The position numbers and the translations under genes were made by a program. From contig CASFCH010000084.1 of the NCBI GenBank assembly GCA_949293315.1, positions 1-54,026 of the forward strand: a stretch of 54,026 bases of DNA, written 5' to 3'. Shown here piece after piece: positions 13,063 through 21,784 of this stretch (position 1 is its first letter; every line of letters begins with the position of its first letter). The notes beneath the pieces were generated by a model. That model worked only from the letters and a program-made list of their open reading frames with translations, was not told the DNA's origin and did no database searches. Origin of the DNA: an uncultured Oscillospiraceae bacterium (GTDB lineage: Bacteria; Bacillota; Clostridia; Oscillospirales; Acutalibacteraceae).

Positions 13063-13619
13063 GCTGCGTCTATTCGCGCGCAAGCAGGCTCACGACATCC
13101 CCACAGAGCGATCAACTTTTTGCGGGGTACACGGGGGAATTCTGCACAATCCCCGTAGGGAACACCGCCCCCGGCGTTCCGAAAGAGGATGGATGAAAGC
13201 AGAAAGCTGTGGCTATCAACCGGCCTCCTTTCAGTTGCCCATTTGTATGTCATCTCCCCTTGTGTAAAGAGAAATGCCTGAATTTGTACCGATTTTCCAT
13301 TTTATCTTTTTCACGCGTTTTCTGTGAACTGTCAATCTGTGCGGCGGAACGCTGAGGGCAGCGTTCCCTACGGAAGAGGGTACAAAGAAGTAATCCGAGG
13401 AAAGCCGGCAGATTTTTTTGAGATGTTTTGCATCGTATGCCGCGCGAAGTCTGCACAATCCCCGTAGGGAACGCCGCCCCCGGCGTTCCGCAAAAAAGGG
13501 GACGAAAGAGGAAAACCATCGGCTTTCAGCCCAATAAGCCTTCCCCTTGAGGGAAAGGGGGACCGCCTACATCCGCAAAAAATTGATAGCGAGAGCGAAC
13601 CGTCGCTCCTCCTTTTTTC
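13063..13619. repeat. Cluster of dispersed hairpin repeats, gene-free
   Basis: This gene-free stretch of over 550 bp is built of repeats. Bases 13063-13137 repeat window bases 38-110. A unit beginning tctgcacaatccccgtaggg occurs at 13141-13182 and again at 13450-13491, and its core appears inverted at 13342-13374. Each core is a self-complementary hairpin (ggaacgc...gcgttcc). A further hairpin-prone tract, ttccccttgagggaaaggggg, is at 13540-13560. Bases 13600-13614 match the window's first bases. Short open frames here (13231-13519, minus) contain the repeats and look spurious. Confidence 0.75.
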
Positions 13620-14558
13620 CTACTTCTGTGCCGTTCCGCGTCTGCGGAATTCTCCGGGGGACATCCCAGCCGCGCGGTGAAACATTTTAATAAAGTAACT
13701 CTGGCTCTGGAAGCCGCACAGCTCGCCGATCTCCATCAGGGATCGGTTGGAGTGGAGGAGCAAGTCGGAGGCGTACTGGATCCGCCGCCGGATGACGTAT
13801 TGCTTGGGTGTCTGGCCGATCACGTTGCGGAAGCAGCGCAGGCACTCCCGCTCGCTGACGGCTGCGGCCCCGGCAATCTGACTGAGCGTGACCGGCTCGG
13901 CGTAGTGGCAATCGATAAAGTCGATCATCCGGCGCACGCGGTTGAGTTCCTGCGGCAGGGGGGCACTGCGGGCGGCAATGGCGTCCGAGCTGTGTTCAAA
14001 GATTAGCAGCATCAGCTCCGACAGATGGCTGCGCATTTTCAGTTCAAAGCCGCGGCCCTGCGCTATCCCAAGCTCGTAGGACGTGCGTAGATGGTCAAGT
14101 GCCTCGCGCTGCCAGGGGATCTCCGGCTTAAAAATGAGGTGGGAGAGGGTGGCGGAGCTTAAAATCGGGCGCATATACCGGCTCCAGAATACGGACTGCT
14201 GCGTGCCATAGATCAGCGCGGGGTGGAACACAATGTTTGGAATCACGGATTCCTCCCCTTCCGCTCCGGCATAGGCGTGCAGCACACCTGAGTTGACAAA
14301 AAGTCCCTCGCCGGCGCTCAGGGTGTAGCGCTGCTCGTTGACGGCGAAGCTCAGCGTCCCCTTTTGCACCAGGGCAATTTCCAACTCGTCGTGCCAGTGC
14401 CAGGGAAAAAAGGTCCCCTGGTACCGGTCCAGATAGCACGCACAGGGGAAGCTGTCCGTCCCGTGCTGGGTGAGCTCCTGTTTGTTGGCATCCAGCACAA
14501 GGTCCGCGTCGGGATATCCGGGTACTTTTTTTATATTTTTTTCGGGTATCATACGCAT
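13620..14558 (-). CDS. AraC-family transcriptional regulator
   Basis: A DNA-binding regulator of the AraC/XylS type, about 312 aa. An N-terminal cupin ligand-binding domain (PWHWHDELEIALVQKG, then the SAGEGLFVNSGVLHAY motif) is followed by two C-terminal helix-turn-helix motifs over the last 100 residues, ending in the family signature (GFQSQSYFIKMFHRAAGMSPGEFRR). The Met at 14558 or 14552 is preferred: an earlier in-frame ATG at 14609 falls within the predicted -10. It is divergent from the MFS pair, so it most likely controls them in response to a small sugar-like ligand. The ligand is unknown. Confidence 0.88.
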   Translation of the reverse strand: MRMIPEKNIKKVPGYPDADLVLDANKQELTQHGTDSFPCACYLDRYQGTFFPWHWHDELEIALVQKGTLSFAVNEQRYTLSAGEGLFVNSGVLHAYAGAEGEESVIPNIVFHPALIYGTQQSVFWSRYMRPILSSATLSHLIFKPEIPWQREALDHLRTSYELGIAQGRGFELKMRSHLSELMLLIFEHSSDAIAARSAPLPQELNRVRRMIDFIDCHYAEPVTLSQIAGAAAVSERECLRCFRNVIGQTPKQYVIRRRIQYASDLLLHSNRSLMEIGELCGFQSQSYFIKMFHRAAGMSPGEFRRRGTAQK

Positions 14559-14597
14559 TTCACCACGTAAAAAAGGATAGTTTGGCGGTTTTGTTCT

Positions 14598-14626
14598 ATT
14601 ATAATGCATAAAAGTGAAAGAAACAA
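14598..14626 (-). promoter_or_regulatory. Promoter of the araC-type regulator
   Basis: On the minus strand TTGTTT (14621-14626) and a perfect TATAAT (14598-14603) are separated by 17 bp. The predicted start of transcription would be near 14591, downstream of the upstream in-frame ATG, which supports the shorter protein. A TATAAT for the opposite direction lies at 14641-14646 but has no good -35, as expected for an activator-dependent MFS promoter. Confidence 0.6.
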
Positions 14627-14683
14627 CCGCCTGAATTAAGTATAATAAAATAGATTTGGACTTTTTGGGGGAAATTGATTTTT

Positions 14684-15862
14684 ATGGCGACCGTCCTGTT
14701 GGTCATCATCTATATCGCCTTTGTCGGGCTGGGAATTCCGGATTCCCTGTTTGGCACGGCGTGGCCCGCCATCTATCCGGAGCTGGGGGCGCCTGTCTCC
14801 TACGCGAACTTTGTCACCCTGCTGATCTCCGGGGGGACGATCGTGTCCAGCCTGATGAGCGCACGGCTGATTAACCGGTTTGGCGCAGCTAAGATCACCG
14901 CCGTGAGCACCTCGCTGACGGCGGTTGGCCTGCTGGGCTTTTCGCTGTCCGGCAGCATGGCCTGGCTGTGCCTGTTTGCCATCCCGCTGGGGATCGGTGC
15001 CGGTGCGATCGATGCCGCGCTGAATAACTATGTGGCGTTGCACTATAAGGCTTCCCACATGAATTTTATCTCCTGCTTTTACGGGGTGGGGATCACGCTG
15101 AGCCCTTTTTTGATGTCCTTCCTGCTGGGGGAGGAGAACGATTGGCGCGGCGGGTACCGCACCGTATTCTATATTCAGATGGCGATCTCCCTGATCACGA
15201 TCGCATCGCTCCCCCTGTGGAAAAAGGTGCGGGAAAATGCCCCCGAGGGGGAGGAGCATCCCGCCCGCACAGTAAAATTCCGCGAGCTGGCGGCCATGCC
15301 GTCCGTCCGGCTGGTGTGGCTGATCTTTATCGGTTCGTGCGCCATTGAGTTTACGTGCAACGCGTGGGGCAGTACCTTCCTGGTTCAGGTGAAGGGGATG
15401 GCTGTGGACCGCGCGGCGCAGATGATTACCTTTTACTACGTCGGGATGACGCTGGGGCGCTTCCTGGCCGGAGTGCTCTCCCACAAGGTCACGGGCTGGA
15501 GCATGATCCGGACCGGCCAGGCTGTCGTCCTGGCGGCGATTGTATTGATGCTGCTCCCCTTGCCCGCGGTGTTCTGTACCATAGGACTGTTTTTGATCGG
15601 ATTCGGCAATGGGCCGGTATTCCCAAATCTAAACTATCTGACGCCTAAAAATTTCGGTTCCGATATCTCCCAATCCGTCATGGGCACACAGATGGCCGCC
15701 TCCAATATGGGGATTCTCATCATGCCGCCGGTATTCGGCCTCATCGGCCAGGCGTTTGGAATGCAGCTGTTCCCGTGGTTCCTGCTGGCGATGTTTTTGA
15801 TTATGGCGCTCTCCACCCTTGGCTTGATCCGAAAACTCAAAAAGCAGGGCCGGTACGAATAA
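14684..15862 (+). CDS. MFS transporter, FucP-like (first of tandem pair)
   Basis: A major facilitator permease (392 aa, 12 predicted membrane helices) resembling the fucose-permease group (COG0738). It begins MATVLLVIIYIAFVGLGIPD, and the mid-protein cytoplasmic loop lies near PLWKKVRENAPEGEEH. The ATG at 14684 is chosen because its paralogue starts at the equivalent Met and TGGGGG lies about 10 bases upstream; a TTG three codons earlier is possible. It is followed 44 bp later by a close paralogue. The substrate cannot be read from sequence; a sugar or sugar derivative is likely. Confidence 0.88.
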   Translation: MATVLLVIIYIAFVGLGIPDSLFGTAWPAIYPELGAPVSYANFVTLLISGGTIVSSLMSARLINRFGAAKITAVSTSLTAVGLLGFSLSGSMAWLCLFAIPLGIGAGAIDAALNNYVALHYKASHMNFISCFYGVGITLSPFLMSFLLGEENDWRGGYRTVFYIQMAISLITIASLPLWKKVRENAPEGEEHPARTVKFRELAAMPSVRLVWLIFIGSCAIEFTCNAWGSTFLVQVKGMAVDRAAQMITFYYVGMTLGRFLAGVLSHKVTGWSMIRTGQAVVLAAIVLMLLPLPAVFCTIGLFLIGFGNGPVFPNLNYLTPKNFGSDISQSVMGTQMAASNMGILIMPPVFGLIGQAFGMQLFPWFLLAMFLIMALSTLGLIRKLKKQGRYE

Positions 15863-15906
15863 AAATCCCCGCCCATTATGTTACATTTTCAGGAGGTCTC
15901 ACACGC

Positions 15907-17082
15907 ATGGCAACGATCCTGCTCATCGTCATCTACATTGCCTTTATCGGATTGGGGATCCCGGATTCGCTCTTTGGCGCGGCTTGGCCCGCCATCTATC
16001 AGGAGTTTGCCATCCCCATGTCCTATGCCAGCTTTGTCACCATTCTGATCTCCGGCGGCACGGTGATCTCCAGCCTGATCAGCGCACGGCTGATCAACCG
16101 GTTTGGAACATCAAAAATTACCGCCGTGTGCACCTCCCTGACGGCGCTCGCACTGCTGGGATTCTCCCTGTCCGGGAGCATGGTGTGGCTGTGCCTGTTT
16201 GCGATTCCGCTGGGGCTGGGCGCGGGCTCGATCGACTCCGCACTGAACAACTACGTGGCGCTCCACTACAAGGCGACGCATATGAGCTTCCTGCACTGCT
16301 TTTATGGCGTAGGGATCACGCTGAGCCCCTATCTGATGTCTCTGGCGCTCGGGGAGGAAAACGACTGGCGCCGGGGGTACCGGATCGTATTTTTTATCCA
16401 GCTGGGGATCGCACTGATCACCATTTTCTCCCTGCCGCTGTGGAAAAAAATCAAGGATGCCGCGCCGGAGGGGGAGAGCGGCCCCGTGCGCACACTCAAG
16501 TTCCGGGAGATGGCAGCCATGCCGACCGTGCGCGCAGTTTGGCTCGTATTTATCGGTTCGTGCGCCATTGAGTACACCTGCAACACCTGGGGCAGCACCT
16601 ATCTGGTGGACATCAAGGGCATGGCGGTGGACGAGGCCGCCGGGGTGATTACGTTCTACTATGTGGGGATGACATTGGGGCGTTTCCTGTCCGGCGTTCT
16701 GGCCAACCGCCTGTCGAGCTGGAAGCTGATCCACATTGGGCAGGGGATCGTGCTGGTTGCGGTTATCCTGCTACTCCTGCCGCTGCCGGTCCCTGTTGCA
16801 GTGACGGCGCTGTTCCTTGTAGGGCTTGGCAATGGGCCGGTATTCCCCAATCTGGTCCACCTCACGCCCAAAAACTTCGGCGCCGATATTTCGCAGTCCG
16901 TCATGGGGACGCAGATGGCTGCCGCCTCCACGGGGATCATGCTGATGCCGCCCATTTTCGGCGTCCTGGTGCAGGCGGTCGGGATCGGTCTGTTCCCCTG
17001 GTTTTTAACCGTAATGTTCGCCCTGATGGCGGTGTGCACGCTGATCCTCGTGCGCGGGCTGAAAAGACAGGGGCGGTACTGA
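15907..17082 (+). CDS. MFS transporter, FucP-like (second of tandem pair)
   Basis: A close paralogue of the preceding permease (391 aa), identical in long stretches such as GSCAIE, YYVGMTLGRFL, NGPVFPN and DISQSVMGTQMAA. It has a perfect AGGAGG site at 15891-15896, 10 bases before the ATG. The ATG at 15907 gives the same N-terminus as the first copy (MATILLIVIYIAFIGLGIPD); longer in-frame readings run back into the first gene. This is a tandem duplication with divergence, suggesting two related substrates or dosage. A terminator follows at 17129. Confidence 0.88.
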   Translation: MATILLIVIYIAFIGLGIPDSLFGAAWPAIYQEFAIPMSYASFVTILISGGTVISSLISARLINRFGTSKITAVCTSLTALALLGFSLSGSMVWLCLFAIPLGLGAGSIDSALNNYVALHYKATHMSFLHCFYGVGITLSPYLMSLALGEENDWRRGYRIVFFIQLGIALITIFSLPLWKKIKDAAPEGESGPVRTLKFREMAAMPTVRAVWLVFIGSCAIEYTCNTWGSTYLVDIKGMAVDEAAGVITFYYVGMTLGRFLSGVLANRLSSWKLIHIGQGIVLVAVILLLLPLPVPVAVTALFLVGLGNGPVFPNLVHLTPKNFGADISQSVMGTQMAAASTGIMLMPPIFGVLVQAVGIGLFPWFLTVMFALMAVCTLILVRGLKRQGRY

Positions 17083-17128
17083 TCCTCCGGAGGGCCGCCT
17101 TAAAATTTTTTCATCGATACACAAAGAG

Positions 17129-17162
17129 AAAAGCTCTCCCAAAAAAATGGGAGAGCTTTTTA
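17129..17162. terminator. Bidirectional terminator between MFS pair and cyclophilin
   Basis: A 12-bp perfect stem (17129-17140 with 17149-17160), flanked by A and T runs, sits between the convergent MFS and ppi genes. It can serve both strands. Confidence 0.9.
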
Positions 17163-17174
17163 ATGTAAAGGATC

Positions 17175-17651
17175 TTATTCCTCCACAATGCGTACCGTCT
17201 TCATCACGACGGGGGTCAGCGGCCGGTCGCCCGCGTCGGTCTGTACGCCGGCGATCTCATCCACCACATCCATCCCCTCCACCACGCGGCCAAAGGCGGC
17301 GTAGCTGCCGTCCAGATGCGGCGCGTCCTGATGCATGATGAAAAATTGGCTGCCGGCGGAGTCGGGCATCATGCTGCGGGCCATGCTGATGACCCCGCGG
17401 GTGTGCCGAATGGGGTTGTCCACGCCGTTGCGCGCAAACTCGCCCTTGATCCCGTAACCGGGGCCGCCCATGCCGGTGCCCTCCGGGTCCCCGCCCTGGA
17501 TCATAAAGCCGGGAATGATCCGGTGGAAGGTCAGTCCGTCGTAAAAGCCCTCGCGCACGAGCTTTTCAAAATTTTCCACAGTGATCGGAGCTGCCGACGC
17601 GTCGAGCTCCAGGCGGATCTTTCCGCCGTTTTCCATGGTGATTTCAATCAT
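17175..17651 (-). CDS. Peptidyl-prolyl cis-trans isomerase, cyclophilin type
   Basis: A cytoplasmic cyclophilin (158 aa, no signal peptide) that accelerates proline isomerisation during folding. The active-site block FHRIIPGFMIQGGDPEGTG and the SAGSQFFI strand are intact, as is the HLDGSYAAFGRVVEGMDVVD segment. The size is that of a minimal bacterial PpiB. The start is supported by AAAAGGAG about 10 bases upstream. An extended -10 promoter (TGTGG before TATACT, 17686-17696 minus) lies 35 bp upstream. Confidence 0.95.
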   Translation of the reverse strand: MIEITMENGGKIRLELDASAAPITVENFEKLVREGFYDGLTFHRIIPGFMIQGGDPEGTGMGGPGYGIKGEFARNGVDNPIRHTRGVISMARSMMPDSAGSQFFIMHQDAPHLDGSYAAFGRVVEGMDVVDEIAGVQTDAGDRPLTPVVMKTVRIVEE

Positions 17652-17685
17652 GGGTAAAACTCCTTTTGTTCAATAAGATGCGTTC

Positions 17686-17696
17686 AGTATACCACA
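17686..17696 (-). promoter_or_regulatory. Extended -10 promoter of the cyclophilin gene
   Basis: On the minus strand TGTGG directly precedes TATACT (17686-17691), a TRTGn extended -10 element of Gram-positive sigmaA promoters. The -35 (GTGCAA, 17709-17714) is poor, as is usual for extended -10 promoters. Confidence 0.55.
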
Positions 17697-17743
17697 ATCC
17701 GCGCAAAATTGCACCCCCGGGATACGGACAGCGGGGTAAAAAT

Positions 17744-20107
17744 TTATTTCTCGAGAATCGCGGCGACCACCGTGATATCGTCGTCGTGCACCCCGGAGAC
17801 ACGGCGCTTCGCCTCCTGGGCGATGTGGCGGGCGAGCGCCTGCGCGTCCCCCTCCTTCCAGTCCTCCAGATGGGCGCAGATCCACTCCGTATCGCCCTCG
17901 AGCGCGCCGTCCGACGCCATGAGGACGATATCGCCCGCGCCGAGCATGGCGGAGCTGCGCGCAAAGGAGACCTCCTGGAGGATCCCCGCCGGGAGAGAGG
18001 CGCTCTCGAGCCGGTGCGCCCGTCCGTTTTTTCGGATAAAGGAGGCGGGAGCGCCCGCTTTCAAGAAGTCCGTCCGGCCTGTGAACAGATCGATGCACGC
18101 AATGTCGAGCGTGGCGAGGGATTCGTCGGAGGACTTGACCAGAAGGGAGGAGTTGACCACCTTCAGCGCACAGTCAAAGCCGAAACCGGCCTTGATCAGT
18201 CTGGCGAGCAGGCCGCTGGCCATGGCGCCGTCCACCGCGGCGCGCGCACCCGTTCCCATGCCGTCGCTGATAATCAGGATCTGGCGGCCGCGCCCGTCGT
18301 TGAAGCACTCGTAAGAGTCCCCGCTCACAGTGGAGGAGGAGCAGGTGATCTGCGCCCCGGCGGCCGGAGCGGTAAAGCACGCCTTTTCGCTCAGTGTGAT
18401 GACGGTTTTCCCCGCGCAAGTGTTCACACACGGCAGTTCAAAGACACGGCGTGCCGCCGCCCCCACCTCCCTCGCAATCATTCGCCGGTCCGCGCCCCGC
18501 ACCGGTTCGCACAGTACATGGACCGTCATGCGCCCGTCCTTGTCCAGAATGCAGTCGGCCTCCGTCACGGGGAGCTTGTTGGCCTGCAGGTGGGTGCGCA
18601 CGCGGTAGGCGGCCTTATCGTCATACGTGCGCGTCTGCTCGTATTCCCCGGAGAGGTCGCTGAGCATCTGTGCAATGGTGCCGAACTGTTCCGCCGCCTG
18701 GGAGCGAATGCGCCCGATCTCATCCCGGGCGCTGAGCGTTTCCAGATAATTGGTATATTCGTAGTTAAACGCATCGAGAAGCTTTTCCTTGCGCGTGCAG
18801 CGGGCGGTAAAATATCCCGGAAGACTGTCCGCACGGATGTGCCCGTGCGTGCGCAGCGCCGTGCCGATATCGTTAAAGACGTTCATGGTATCGTCAAACG
18901 CAGTTGTCCAGCAGAAGGAACGCATGGTACAGCTGAAGCAGACGCTGTCGCACACCTTGTTATATACGCCGGTCATATCCGGCGCACAGCGCTCCTTCAG
19001 CCCCGCGCACACCTTGTCCACACAGACGGATACGTCCTCCATCGCGCTCGCCGCACCCCGGAGGCGCATCACAAGGGATCGGCGCAGGCCCTCTTCCTCC
19101 CCGGCTTCCTCTTTCTGTTCATCGCGGATGACCGTCCAGCTTCGGACTCGGTCGATCGCCCCGGAGGGAATGAGCAGGAAGAGGATGTCGGCTGCCGCCG
19201 TCTCGATCAGAAGGGCGGTATCCGGGAGGGCGGCTCCGGCGATCAGTGCGGCGATCCCGTTGGAGACGGTAAAGGCAGCCGCGCATCCGAAGGAGCCCAG
19301 CGGGGCGCAGATGCCGGCGATCAGGCCGCCCAGCGCATAGCCCGCAGTGATATAGGCCTCAGAGCCGGAGCCTGCGGCCATGGCAATTCCCGCCGCAATG
19401 CCTGTGACGGCGCCGCCGGCCACGCCTGCCGCCCGGGCCGAGAGCAGGATCAGCAGTACACCGGCGATGCGTGCCGGGGAGATGCCCGCCGCCTCAAACG
19501 GGGCGAGGGACATCAGGATCAGGCAGACGAGGATCACCAGGCAGGCCACGGAGGTCTTGTCCGCCGTTTTCAGCTTTTCCCGATCCAGCTCCGCAGCCCG
19601 GCGGAAAATATAGGCGCACCCGGCGGCGAGAGCCGTCTCCGCCAGGGCGAGCGTGATCCCGGCCGCAGATGCGCCGTCGGTGGCCACACGTGCCACGGAG
19701 GTGACTGCGCACCCGGCCGCGGCCGCGGCCACGGAAACGATGCGCGGCGAGATGCCATGGGCAACGCGCCCCAGTCCCCGCGCGGCCACCGTGACGACGG
19801 CGATCGCCGCGATCGCCTGAAGCGCCTGTGGGACCGACCCTCCGATCAGATATCCCGCGGAGGCGCCGAGGGCGGCGGCCAGGCATGTCCGTGCGGGGGC
19901 GGCGGCCACAAACGCGATCCCAAACGGCATACTGGAGCCGTCAAAATTGCGCAGTGCCAGAATCAGCGCGATCACGCCCCAGACAGCCTGCTCCATCACG
20001 ATACGCACGGAATCCGGCAGCTCAAAATTTTTAATTCCTCTGCGGCGCAGGGCCGCGGTACCTCTGAACGGGAGCTTTAAATCCTTTGCTTTCAACTTCC
20101 TCACCAC
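17744..20107 (-). CDS. spoIIE: Stage II sporulation protein E (PP2C phosphatase)
   Basis: The membrane phosphatase that dephosphorylates SpoIIAA and so activates sigmaF in the forespore; it also associates with FtsZ at the polar septum. It is 787 aa. The N-terminal third (about 38-320) is a stack of some ten hydrophobic helices; a central regulatory region follows; the PP2C domain (about 575-787) has the metal-binding SDGMGTG and SDGALE motifs and the terminal DDDITVV. The start is a GTG at 20107 or the adjacent GTG at 20104, with a poor ribosome binding site. Its presence indicates a sporulating organism. The promoter at 20146-20178 has 21-bp spacing. Confidence 0.95.
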   Translation of the reverse strand: MVRKLKAKDLKLPFRGTAALRRRGIKNFELPDSVRIVMEQAVWGVIALILALRNFDGSSMPFGIAFVAAAPARTCLAAALGASAGYLIGGSVPQALQAIAAIAVVTVAARGLGRVAHGISPRIVSVAAAAAGCAVTSVARVATDGASAAGITLALAETALAAGCAYIFRRAAELDREKLKTADKTSVACLVILVCLILMSLAPFEAAGISPARIAGVLLILLSARAAGVAGGAVTGIAAGIAMAAGSGSEAYITAGYALGGLIAGICAPLGSFGCAAAFTVSNGIAALIAGAALPDTALLIETAAADILFLLIPSGAIDRVRSWTVIRDEQKEEAGEEEGLRRSLVMRLRGAASAMEDVSVCVDKVCAGLKERCAPDMTGVYNKVCDSVCFSCTMRSFCWTTAFDDTMNVFNDIGTALRTHGHIRADSLPGYFTARCTRKEKLLDAFNYEYTNYLETLSARDEIGRIRSQAAEQFGTIAQMLSDLSGEYEQTRTYDDKAAYRVRTHLQANKLPVTEADCILDKDGRMTVHVLCEPVRGADRRMIAREVGAAARRVFELPCVNTCAGKTVITLSEKACFTAPAAGAQITCSSSTVSGDSYECFNDGRGRQILIISDGMGTGARAAVDGAMASGLLARLIKAGFGFDCALKVVNSSLLVKSSDESLATLDIACIDLFTGRTDFLKAGAPASFIRKNGRAHRLESASLPAGILQEVSFARSSAMLGAGDIVLMASDGALEGDTEWICAHLEDWKEGDAQALARHIAQEAKRRVSGVHDDDITVVAAILEK

Positions 20108-20145
20108 TTTTTCGGGGCCGTCCCCCTGAATTGTTTTGTAACAGG

Positions 20146-20178
20146 ATTATACGCCCAAAAAGCGGAAAAAATTGTCAG
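20146..20178 (-). promoter_or_regulatory. spoIIE promoter with 21-bp spacing
   Basis: On the minus strand CTGACA (20173-20178) and a perfect TATAAT (20146-20151) are 21 bp apart, with no acceptable -35 at 17 bp. Spo0A-activated sigmaA promoters of B. subtilis spoIIE and spoIIG are known for such long spacing. The overlapping TTGTCAGAA (plus strand, 20172-20180) is a Spo0A-box-like sequence with one extra base. Confidence 0.5.
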
Positions 20179-20240
20179 AATACGAGCCCGGGTTGGAAAA
20201 AACAGAGGGAACCGTACGTTTCGTTCCCAAGGGGCGCGTA

Positions 20241-20269
20241 TTGAAGCGTATGGCCGGTTGTGGTACAAT
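20241..20269 (+). promoter_or_regulatory. Promoter of the FAD oxidoreductase gene
   Basis: TTGAAG (20241-20246) and TACAAT (20264-20269) are 17 bp apart, and TGTGG directly precedes the -10 (TRTGn extension). It lies 41 bp upstream of the FAD-dependent oxidoreductase and is divergent from spoIIE. Confidence 0.7.
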
Positions 20270-20310
20270 GGAAATGAAATACAACGCAAAAACAGAAGAG
20301 AGGGAAAAGG

Positions 20311-21636
20311 ATGAAGATCATCATTGCAGGGGCCGGGATCGGCGGGATGGCTGCGGCGGCGGAACTGGGGCGCATGGGGTTTGACGTGACCGTGTATGAG
20401 CGGTCTCAGAGTCTGGACCAGATGCGCTATGACTGGCATGACGACGTCAATCCCGATATTTTTAAACGGCTTGGGATCCCGATCCCCGCGGAGCATTTTA
20501 AGAAAAAGAGCTGGACGTTCGTCGCCCCCTTTGAGGCCGTGACGCGGGAATTCCATCAGGACGAGCGCCACCCCGATTTTTCCATCGAGCGCAGGCCGTT
20601 AAACAGGGTTCTGTACGAGCGCGCGGAGCCATACGCACAGTTTGTATTCGGCGCTGAGGTGACCGGAGCGGTGCTGGCGCCGGGCCGCGTGGCCGGGGTG
20701 ATCGCCAACGGGGAGCGGGTGTACGCCGACCTTGTCCTGGACAGCCTGGGCGTGGACTCGCCCCTGAAGGCGTCGCTCCCCGCGTCGTTTGGCATCACAC
20801 GCCACCGCGAGGAGGAGATCTTCACCGTATACCGCGCCTTTCACCGGAAAAATCCCGATGCGCCCGCGCCCCGCTATACCAATAAGGCCTATCTCAAGCA
20901 TCTGGGGGAGAACGGGATCTCCTGGGCCATTCAGGATCACGATCCCGATCTGGTGGACGTGCTCGTCGGCCGCCTGGGTGGGATGAGCCGCACCGTGCTC
21001 GATCACGCGCTCGCCGATCTGAAAAGAACCGATCCCACCATCGGGGATGAGGTGGTGCGCGGGGGCATCCTGTGCCGGATCCCGGTGCGCTATCCGGCTG
21101 TGCGCATGGTCGCCAACGGCTATGCGGCCATCGGGGACAGCGCCTACATGACGATCCCCATGCTTGGGAGCGGGATCGCCTCCTCCCTGCTGGCGGCCTC
21201 CCTGCTGGCGCAGACCATCCGCGATGCGCAGGCGCGCGGCGTGACCGGGGCCGCGCTGTTTGACGCGGCAACCCTCTGGGGATATCAGACAGCAGTCTAC
21301 CGCGCCTTTGGCGCGGAGCACTGCGGGATCGACGTACTCAAACGCGGGGTGCTCCGCATGGAGAACGAGGTGCTCAGCTGGATGCTCGGCTCCGATCTGC
21401 TGACAAATGAGGAGCTCGGAAAGCTCGCGGGCGGCGGGCTGCTGAAGGTGGGGCCCGCGGAGGCGTTGCGCAAGGTGCGCGTGGCGGGCGTGTCCCGTCT
21501 GGGCGTGCTGCTGGGCGTGAACAATCTCCTGCAGAAGAGTCTGCTGGCCGCCGCTGTTGCAGCCGGAATCCCGCGCGCGTACGATCTGAAAAAGATCGCC
21601 CGCTGGGCCTCCCTGCTGGAGAAGCTCTACCGGTAA
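20311..21636 (+). CDS. FAD-dependent oxidoreductase, geranylgeranyl-reductase-like
   Basis: A flavoprotein (441 aa) of the aromatic-hydroxylase/geranylgeranyl-reductase fold group. The N-terminal FAD-binding GAGIGGMAAAAELGRMG is followed by an acidic ribose-binding residue in YER; the second FAD motif is GYAAIGDSAYMTIPMLGSGI. The last roughly 110 residues form an extra helical region. AGAGAGGGAAAAGG precedes the ATG. It is a single-gene unit between its own promoter and a terminator. The substrate is unknown; reduction of an isoprenoid or another unsaturated lipid is one option given the family, but hydroxylase-like chemistry is unlikely in an anaerobe. Confidence 0.8.
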   Translation: MKIIIAGAGIGGMAAAAELGRMGFDVTVYERSQSLDQMRYDWHDDVNPDIFKRLGIPIPAEHFKKKSWTFVAPFEAVTREFHQDERHPDFSIERRPLNRVLYERAEPYAQFVFGAEVTGAVLAPGRVAGVIANGERVYADLVLDSLGVDSPLKASLPASFGITRHREEEIFTVYRAFHRKNPDAPAPRYTNKAYLKHLGENGISWAIQDHDPDLVDVLVGRLGGMSRTVLDHALADLKRTDPTIGDEVVRGGILCRIPVRYPAVRMVANGYAAIGDSAYMTIPMLGSGIASSLLAASLLAQTIRDAQARGVTGAALFDAATLWGYQTAVYRAFGAEHCGIDVLKRGVLRMENEVLSWMLGSDLLTNEELGKLAGGGLLKVGPAEALRKVRVAGVSRLGVLLGVNNLLQKSLLAAAVAAGIPRAYDLKKIARWASLLEKLYR

Positions 21637-21732
21637 TCGGCGCGGCGATGTGAAAAATTCAAAAAACAGCCGCCGTCCATTCAGGACAGTAGCCGCCGGC
21701 TACCCCTTGAAAGCGCGGCGGAAGGGAAACGG

Positions 21733-21772
21733 AAGAGCGCGCCCCCGGTCATCGGAGACGCGCTCTTTTTAT
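21733..21772 (+). terminator. Terminator after the FAD oxidoreductase
   Basis: Stem aagagcgcg (21733-21741) pairs with 21759-21767 and is followed by a T run. It lies between convergent genes, 13 bases from the next gene's stop. Confidence 0.8.
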
Positions 21773-21784
21773 AGAAGGAACCGA

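Noticed and set aside
13231-13519. Short minus-strand frames in the repeat cluster
   Set aside because: They are composed of the repeats themselves, with no ribosome binding site or protein similarity.
17666-20080. Open frame of 804 codons on the plus strand, antisense to spoIIE
   Set aside because: spoIIE on the minus strand has full domain support; the antisense reading is low-complexity Arg/Gly/His-rich and has no ribosome binding site.
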